A stretch of 5,337 bases of DNA. Origin: Gemmatimonadota bacterium. Lineage in GTDB: Bacteria > Orphanbacterota > Orphanbacteria > Orphanbacterales > Orphanbacteraceae. Made by a program: the position numbers and the translations under genes. Below the pieces are notes generated by a model. That model made no database searches and was not told the origin of the DNA. It was given only the letters and a program-made list of their open reading frames with translations. Positions 1 to 5,337 of this stretch are shown piece after piece (position 1 is the first letter of the stretch; every line of letters begins with the position of its first letter). The stretch covers positions 1-5,337 of the forward strand of contig JABDJQ010000639.1 of NCBI GenBank assembly GCA_013002425.1, in the 5' to 3' direction.

Positions 1-970
1 GTGCAAGACCGACGAAACCGCCGTAGCGATTCGTACGGACGTCGTCATCGAAGCGCTCCGTCGCGCTTTCGACGAAGCCACCCACGTTCCAGTTTCTGTT
101 CGCGCGGAAATCGACGCTTCCGAAGAAACCGTTCGGGTCGGCCGATGCCGCTTCCTCCGTTTTGTCGAGCGAGCCGAAGATCGCCTCCGCGTTCAGCACG
201 AGTGCGCGCGACGGGCCGAGGTCGAACGACGCCTTGCCGTCGATGCCGAACCAGGTCGCTTTCGCGTCTTCGTGCACGTCGTGCGTGCCGTGCAGCACCG
301 AAGCCCCGATCAGGAACGAGCCGCTTTCGCCCGCTTCGAGAAAGAGATCGACGCGGCCCGACAGCCCGAGTTCCGGCCCGTCCGCCTCCTCGCCTTCCTC
401 TCCCACTCGGGCCGGCAAGACCCTCTCCACATGTTTGTCTTCTTCCTCGTGGCCATGGCCTCCGAGAAACACGTCTCCGCGCACGGCGCCGGCGGTCGCC
501 CGCAGGGTCGCGGCTTCGAGCGGGGCGAGCCAGTCGAGGCGCACCCCGTCGTCGCGGATGCCGTCCTCGGAGAAAAACGTGGAATGCATGAGCGGACGAT
601 CGACGAAGGGCCAGGCGTGGGCGTGGACGACGTTCAGCTGCCCGAAATCGAGCAGCTTCCGTCCGATCGTGAGCCCGAAGCCGCCCGGAAGGTACCGATC
701 GAGCATGAGCTTCGCCTCCTCGACTTCGAATTCGCCCTCATGGGCGGCGACGTAGATCTCGGCGCTCGCGTACGGATTCACGGGGCCGGTGAAGGACAGT
801 TCGAGCTCGTGGAACTCGAGCTCCACGTCATCCTCCTCGGATTCGGTCCAGAGGGCGCGCATGTCGCCGATCGCGGAAATGGCGGGGTTCGTCGGGCCGG
901 CGTGCGCGCCGGCGGCGAGTAACAGGAACGGGCACGCAAGCAGCGTGCATGCAAGGAAACGAGACAGCAT
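1..970 (-). CDS. Porin-like outer-membrane beta-barrel protein, partial (C-terminus beyond window)
   Basis: The frame is open for 323 codons from an ATG at 970 to the left edge, with no stop. It starts with a clear Sec signal peptide (MLSRF, hydrophobic core, likely cleavage after AHA at residue 24). The mature part alternates short polar/hydrophobic strands with Gly/Asp turns and aromatic residues (LEFHELELSF 51-60, ASAEIYVAAHEGEFEVEEAKLML 68-90, GGFGLTIGRKLLDFG 96-110, WFGIDGKASFDLG 240-252, WNVGGFVESATERF 294-307), as expected of an outer-membrane barrel. Residues 171-200 form a His/Glu/Asp-rich loop beginning GHGHEEEDKH; another His cluster, HGTHDVHED, lies at 227-235. The start is supported by an AGGAG 8 bases upstream. 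The gene follows a Cys/His-rich secreted protein by 63 bases, probably in one transcript, which suggests a metal-related outer-membrane channel. Barrel topology is fairly safe; family and substrate are not. A general anion or phosphate-type porin is the main alternative. Confidence 0.78.
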   Translation of the reverse strand, partial: MLSRFLACTLLACPFLLLAAGAHAGPTNPAISAIGDMRALWTESEEDDVELEFHELELSFTGPVNPYASAEIYVAAHEGEFEVEEAKLMLDRYLPGGFGLTIGRKLLDFGQLNVVHAHAWPFVDRPLMHSTFFSEDGIRDDGVRLDWLAPLEAATLRATAGAVRGDVFLGGHGHEEEDKHVERVLPARVGEEGEEADGPELGLSGRVDLFLEAGESGSFLIGASVLHGTHDVHEDAKATWFGIDGKASFDLGPSRALVLNAEAIFGSLDKTEEAASADPNGFFGSVDFRANRNWNVGGFVESATERFDDDVRTNRYGGFVGLA

Positions 971-978
971 GGATCATT

Positions 979-983
979 CTCCT
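979..983 (-). promoter_or_regulatory. Shine-Dalgarno of the porin-like gene
   Basis: AGGAG read on the minus strand, 8 bases before the ATG at 970. It fixes the start of the signal-peptide protein and contrasts with the two promoter-proximal genes, which have no usable Shine-Dalgarno sequence. Confidence 0.8.
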
Positions 984-1012
984 GAAGTTCGCGTATGAGA
1001 TTGCGAATACGG

Positions 1013-1027
1013 CCGGGCAGGTCCCGG
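1013..1027 (-). other. Short GC hairpin between the small secreted gene and the porin gene
   Basis: CCGGG and CCCGG form a 5-bp stem around a 5-base loop, six bases after the stop codon of the upstream gene. No T-tract follows, so this is not a standard intrinsic terminator. It could stabilise or process the transcript between the two genes, or be a chance product of GC content. Confidence 0.25.
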
Positions 1028-1033
1028 GCGCGG

Positions 1034-1327
1034 TCAGGAGATCTGTGGCGGAGCGCGGCCTCGCTCGGGCGCGAAGGGGACGGAGCCGGGAAGAGAGGAT
1101 GTTTCGGGAAGCGCGGCAACGACGCATCCGACCCGGTCGGGGACCGCGGGGTCCTCGACAAGCGCGGGATGCTGCAGTTTCGCGAACGCGCAGACAGTGC
1201 ACTCGTGCGAGGAAGCGCCCCTGACGGGAGCTTCGTCGTGGTGCTCGCAGTGCGAGGGCACGAGACCCGCGAACGGCGCGGCGAGCAGAGCCGCGAGGAT
1301 GACGAAAGTGATGCCGAAGCGCTTCAT
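1034..1327 (-). CDS. Small secreted Cys/His-rich protein, possibly metal-binding
   Basis: A 97-residue protein with a textbook signal peptide: Met-Lys-Arg, a hydrophobic core (ITFVILAALLAA, 6-17) and likely cleavage after PFA at residue 20. The short mature chain carries SHCEHHD at 25-31 and HECTVC at 41-46, then H53 and C68, so four Cys and five His sit in about 45 residues. CxxC with nearby His is a common metal-ligand or thiol pattern, and the layout recalls small DUF2946-like envelope proteins found next to metal transport genes; that resemblance is from memory only. The C-terminal 30 residues are Pro/Arg-rich and look disordered. The start is supported by the signal peptide and by a promoter ending 6 bases before the ATG; there is no Shine-Dalgarno. 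A porin-like gene follows after 63 bases, so the pair is probably an operon. A role as periplasmic metal chaperone, sensor or buffer is inference. Confidence 0.72.
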   Translation of the reverse strand: MKRFGITFVILAALLAAPFAGLVPSHCEHHDEAPVRGASSHECTVCAFAKLQHPALVEDPAVPDRVGCVVAALPETSSLPGSVPFAPERGRAPPQIS

Positions 1328-1333
1328 GACGAA

Positions 1334-1362
1334 AGAGTAAAACCGACGGCAGGCCGTGTCAA
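1334..1362 (-). promoter_or_regulatory. Sigma70-like promoter of the small secreted protein/porin operon, probably leaderless
   Basis: On the minus strand a perfect -35 TTGACA (1357-1362) is followed by a 17-base spacer and a TACTCT -10 (1334-1339, TAnnnT type). The -10 ends 6 bases before the ATG, which would place +1 on the A of that ATG at 1327. No Shine-Dalgarno lies between promoter and start, which fits a leaderless mRNA. The promoter lies in the 94-base gap after the sigma-factor stop codon, so the operon can be expressed separately from the kinase/sigma pair. Confidence 0.62.
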
Positions 1363-1380
1363 CCGATGGGGGGCGCGCTC

Positions 1381-1413
1381 GGATGCCGCCTGGCCGCGCG
1401 GATGCGGGGATGC
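1381..1413 (-). repeat. Three copies of GGATGC upstream of the small-protein promoter
   Basis: GGATGC occurs at 1381-1386, 1400-1405 and 1408-1413 (GCATCC on the transcribed strand), between the sigma-factor stop codon and the -35 box at 1357-1362. The copies are direct, not inverted, and unevenly spaced (19 then 8 bases). They could be activator sites upstream of the promoter or chance in GC-rich DNA. I do not recognise the motif as a site for a known regulator. Confidence 0.25.
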
Positions 1414-1421
1414 GAGTTTTC

Positions 1422-1977
1422 TCACGCCATCGCCCGTTTCAGCCATGTCTTCGCAAACGTCCAGCTCCGTTTGACCGTCATCGGCGCGATGTCGAGGGCT
1501 TCGCCCGTCTCGTCGATCGTGAGGCCGCCGAAGAAACGGCACTCGACGACGCGCGCGGCCCGTTCGTCGATCGCCCCGAGCTTGTCGAGTGCGTCGTCGA
1601 GCGCCACGAGTTCGTCTTCACGGCCGTCGACCGCGACCTGCAGCCCTGCGTCGAGCGAGATCTTTTCGACGCCGCCCCCGCGCTTCAGACGCTTCCGTTC
1701 CTTGGCGTAATTCACGAGGATTCTGCGCATCGCCATCGAAGCGACCGCGAAGAAGTGGCCGCGCGATTTCCACTCGACGCGGTTCTGGTCCACGAGCTTG
1801 ATATACGCCTCGTGCACGAGCGCGGTCGTTCCGAGCGTGTGTCCCGAACGTTCGCTCTTCAGCTGATTGTGCGCGACCGCGCGCAGCTCGCGGTAGACGA
1901 GCGGCAGCAGTTCGTCGAGCGCTTTGCCGTCGCCGCCGGACATGTCGCGCAGCAGTTGCGTGATCTCTTCGCGCGCG

Positions 1978-1985
<8 letters not shown>
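1422..1985 (-). CDS. ECF-type RNA polymerase sigma factor (TIGR02999 / Sigma70_ECF family)
   Basis: A 187-residue protein that directs RNA polymerase to a dedicated promoter set. Region 2 spans about residues 20-100, with family hallmarks GDGKALDELLPLVYRELR (18-35), HTLGTTALVHEAYIKLV (49-65), HFFAVASMAMRRILVNYA (77-94) and a basic KERKRLKRGGG stretch. Region 4 (about 125-185) ends in the helix-turn-helix LTIDETGEALDIAPMTVKR (155-173) and WTFAKTWLKR. Length is normal for the family. The ATG overlaps the stop of the upstream kinase gene by 8 bases and is preceded by AAGGTG inside that gene, so translation is probably coupled. The DAED stretch that most ECF factors use to hold the beta-prime clamp reads GTTA here (52-55). 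In the ECF43 factor EcfP of Vibrio parahaemolyticus, phosphorylation of a region-2 threonine by the partner kinase PknT replaces that charge; the same control is inferred here. No anti-sigma gene is visible. Confidence 0.93.
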
Positions 1986-4893
<2,908 letters not shown>

Positions 4894-4898
4894 ACCTC

Positions 4899-4927
4899 AT
4901 GATAACGCGGATCCGGTTCTATCTCAA
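4899..4927 (-). promoter_or_regulatory. Sigma70-like promoter of the kinase/sigma operon, probably leaderless
   Basis: On the minus strand a -35 TTGAGA (4922-4927, 5 of 6 to consensus), a 17-base spacer and a -10 TATCAT (4899-4904, 5 of 6) end 5 bases before the kinase ATG at 4893. Transcription would start at or within a base or so of that ATG, leaving no leader for a Shine-Dalgarno. The 8-bp palindrome CGGATCCG (4908-4915) sits in the spacer and could be an operator or chance. The promoter falls in the 46-base gap after the Lrp-type gene, so the kinase pair need not depend on read-through. Confidence 0.6.
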
Positions 4928-4939
4928 CAAGTTACCGAA

Positions 4940-5337
4940 TCAGGTCGTCCGGGCGTCTTCCCGATTGCGATAGTGCGGCATCGTCCAGTTGCGGTCGAAA
5001 TCGAACACGATCGCCGTTTCCATGTGCGACAACTCCGCCCGTGTCGCGAAACGGTCGAATGTCAGGTCGTGCAGATAGGCAGCGTTCGGTACCGCGACGT
5101 GAACGAGGAAGTCGTTCGCGCCGGACGTCCTGAAGACCTGGATGACCTCGGGCTGGGCGAGCAGGTGCTCCCTGAAGTCGCTGAGCGTCTTGCGCGAGTG
5201 CAGCGTGAGCCGCATCGCGATCATTGCCTCGAGCTCGACCCCGATCGCTTCGGGAGCCACGTCCGCGTGAAAGCCGCGCAGCACGCCCGACCGCTGCAGG
5301 TTGCGCACGCGCTCCAGGCAGCTCGAAGGGGCAAGCC
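4940..5337 (-). CDS. Lrp/AsnC-family transcriptional regulator, partial (N-terminus beyond window)
   Basis: The last 131 residues of a feast/famine regulator. The visible part opens inside the DNA-binding helix-turn-helix (LAPSSCLERVRNLQRSGVLRG, the recognition helix and wing of this family), followed by the linker FHADVAP and a complete RAM (ligand-binding/oligomerisation) domain: ELEAMIAMRLTL, then VFRTSGANDFLVHVAVP with the usual Gly-x-x-Asp turn, and ELSHMETAIVFDFDR near the end. Such proteins form dimers to octamers and switch genes of amino-acid metabolism or transport in response to amino acids. A GTG at 5308 looks like a start but is an internal Val codon, because homology continues upstream to the edge; the full protein should be about 150-165 residues. 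The kinase gene follows after 46 bases in the same direction, with its own promoter and no terminator seen between. Whether this regulator acts on its neighbours cannot be judged. Confidence 0.93.
   Translation of the reverse strand, partial: LAPSSCLERVRNLQRSGVLRGFHADVAPEAIGVELEAMIAMRLTLHSRKTLSDFREHLLAQPEVIQVFRTSGANDFLVHVAVPNAAYLHDLTFDRFATRAELSHMETAIVFDFDRNWTMPHYRNREDARTT

Noticed and set aside
272..922. 216-codon plus-strand open frame across the porin-like gene
   Set aside because: It is in exact antisense register with the porin codons. The minus strand has a signal peptide, a Shine-Dalgarno and barrel-like strands, so that is the gene.
988..1007. Inverted repeat TTCGC/GCGAA before the porin Shine-Dalgarno
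   Set aside because: A 5-bp stem with a 10-base loop that does not cover the AGGAG; too weak to call a regulatory hairpin or riboswitch.
1363..1421. Intrinsic terminator after the sigma-factor gene
   Set aside because: Only weak GCGCG/CGCGC pairing over a long loop, with no T-tract on the minus strand.
1328..1421. Zur- or Fur-like operator upstream of the putative metal operon
   Set aside because: I looked for an AT-rich inverted repeat of the known type and found none; the region is GC-rich apart from the promoter boxes.
4940..5308. GTG at 5308 as the start of the Lrp-type regulator
   Set aside because: The helix-turn-helix homology continues without a stop to the window edge, so this GTG is an internal valine.

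Overview
The window is GC-rich (roughly 60-65% by eye). Every gene I can support lies on the minus strand, so transcription runs from high to low coordinates. A signal peptide followed by an outer-membrane beta-barrel-like protein points to a diderm (Gram-negative) bacterium. The pairing of a transmembrane Ser/Thr kinase carrying TPRs with a sigma factor of the TIGR02999/Sigma70_ECF type is typical of Acidobacteriota, Gemmatimonadota, Planctomycetota and nearby candidate phyla such as Eisenbacteria or Krumholzibacteriota. The window does not settle the phylum.

Layout in transcription order. (1) 5337-4940: an Lrp/AsnC-type regulator that lacks its N-terminus at the window edge. (2) 4939-4894: a short gap holding a good sigma70-like promoter whose -10 box almost touches the kinase ATG. 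(3) 4893-1978: a 971-residue transmembrane serine/threonine kinase with an extracytoplasmic TPR domain. (4) 1985-1422: an ECF-type sigma factor overlapping the kinase stop by 8 bases. (5) 1421-1328: a gap with three GGATGC copies and a second promoter, TTGACA-N17-TACTCT, again abutting an ATG. (6) 1327-1034: a 97-residue secreted Cys/His-rich protein. (7) 970-1: a porin-like outer-membrane protein that runs off the left edge.

Two functional units can be read. Unit A is a signalling pair. The kinase senses something outside the cytoplasm through its TPRs and probably controls the co-translated sigma factor by phosphorylation; no anti-sigma gene is visible. In the sigma factor the usual acidic DAED stretch of region 2 is replaced by Gly-Thr-Thr-Ala, which fits a phospho-switch of the EcfP/PknT (ECF43) kind. 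Unit B is a small envelope operon, a metal-ligand-like secreted protein followed by a porin with a His/acid-rich loop, and may handle a metal such as zinc or copper. Both promoter-proximal genes look leaderless, while the two internal genes have normal Shine-Dalgarno sequences. Regulation of unit B by unit A is possible but nothing here shows it.
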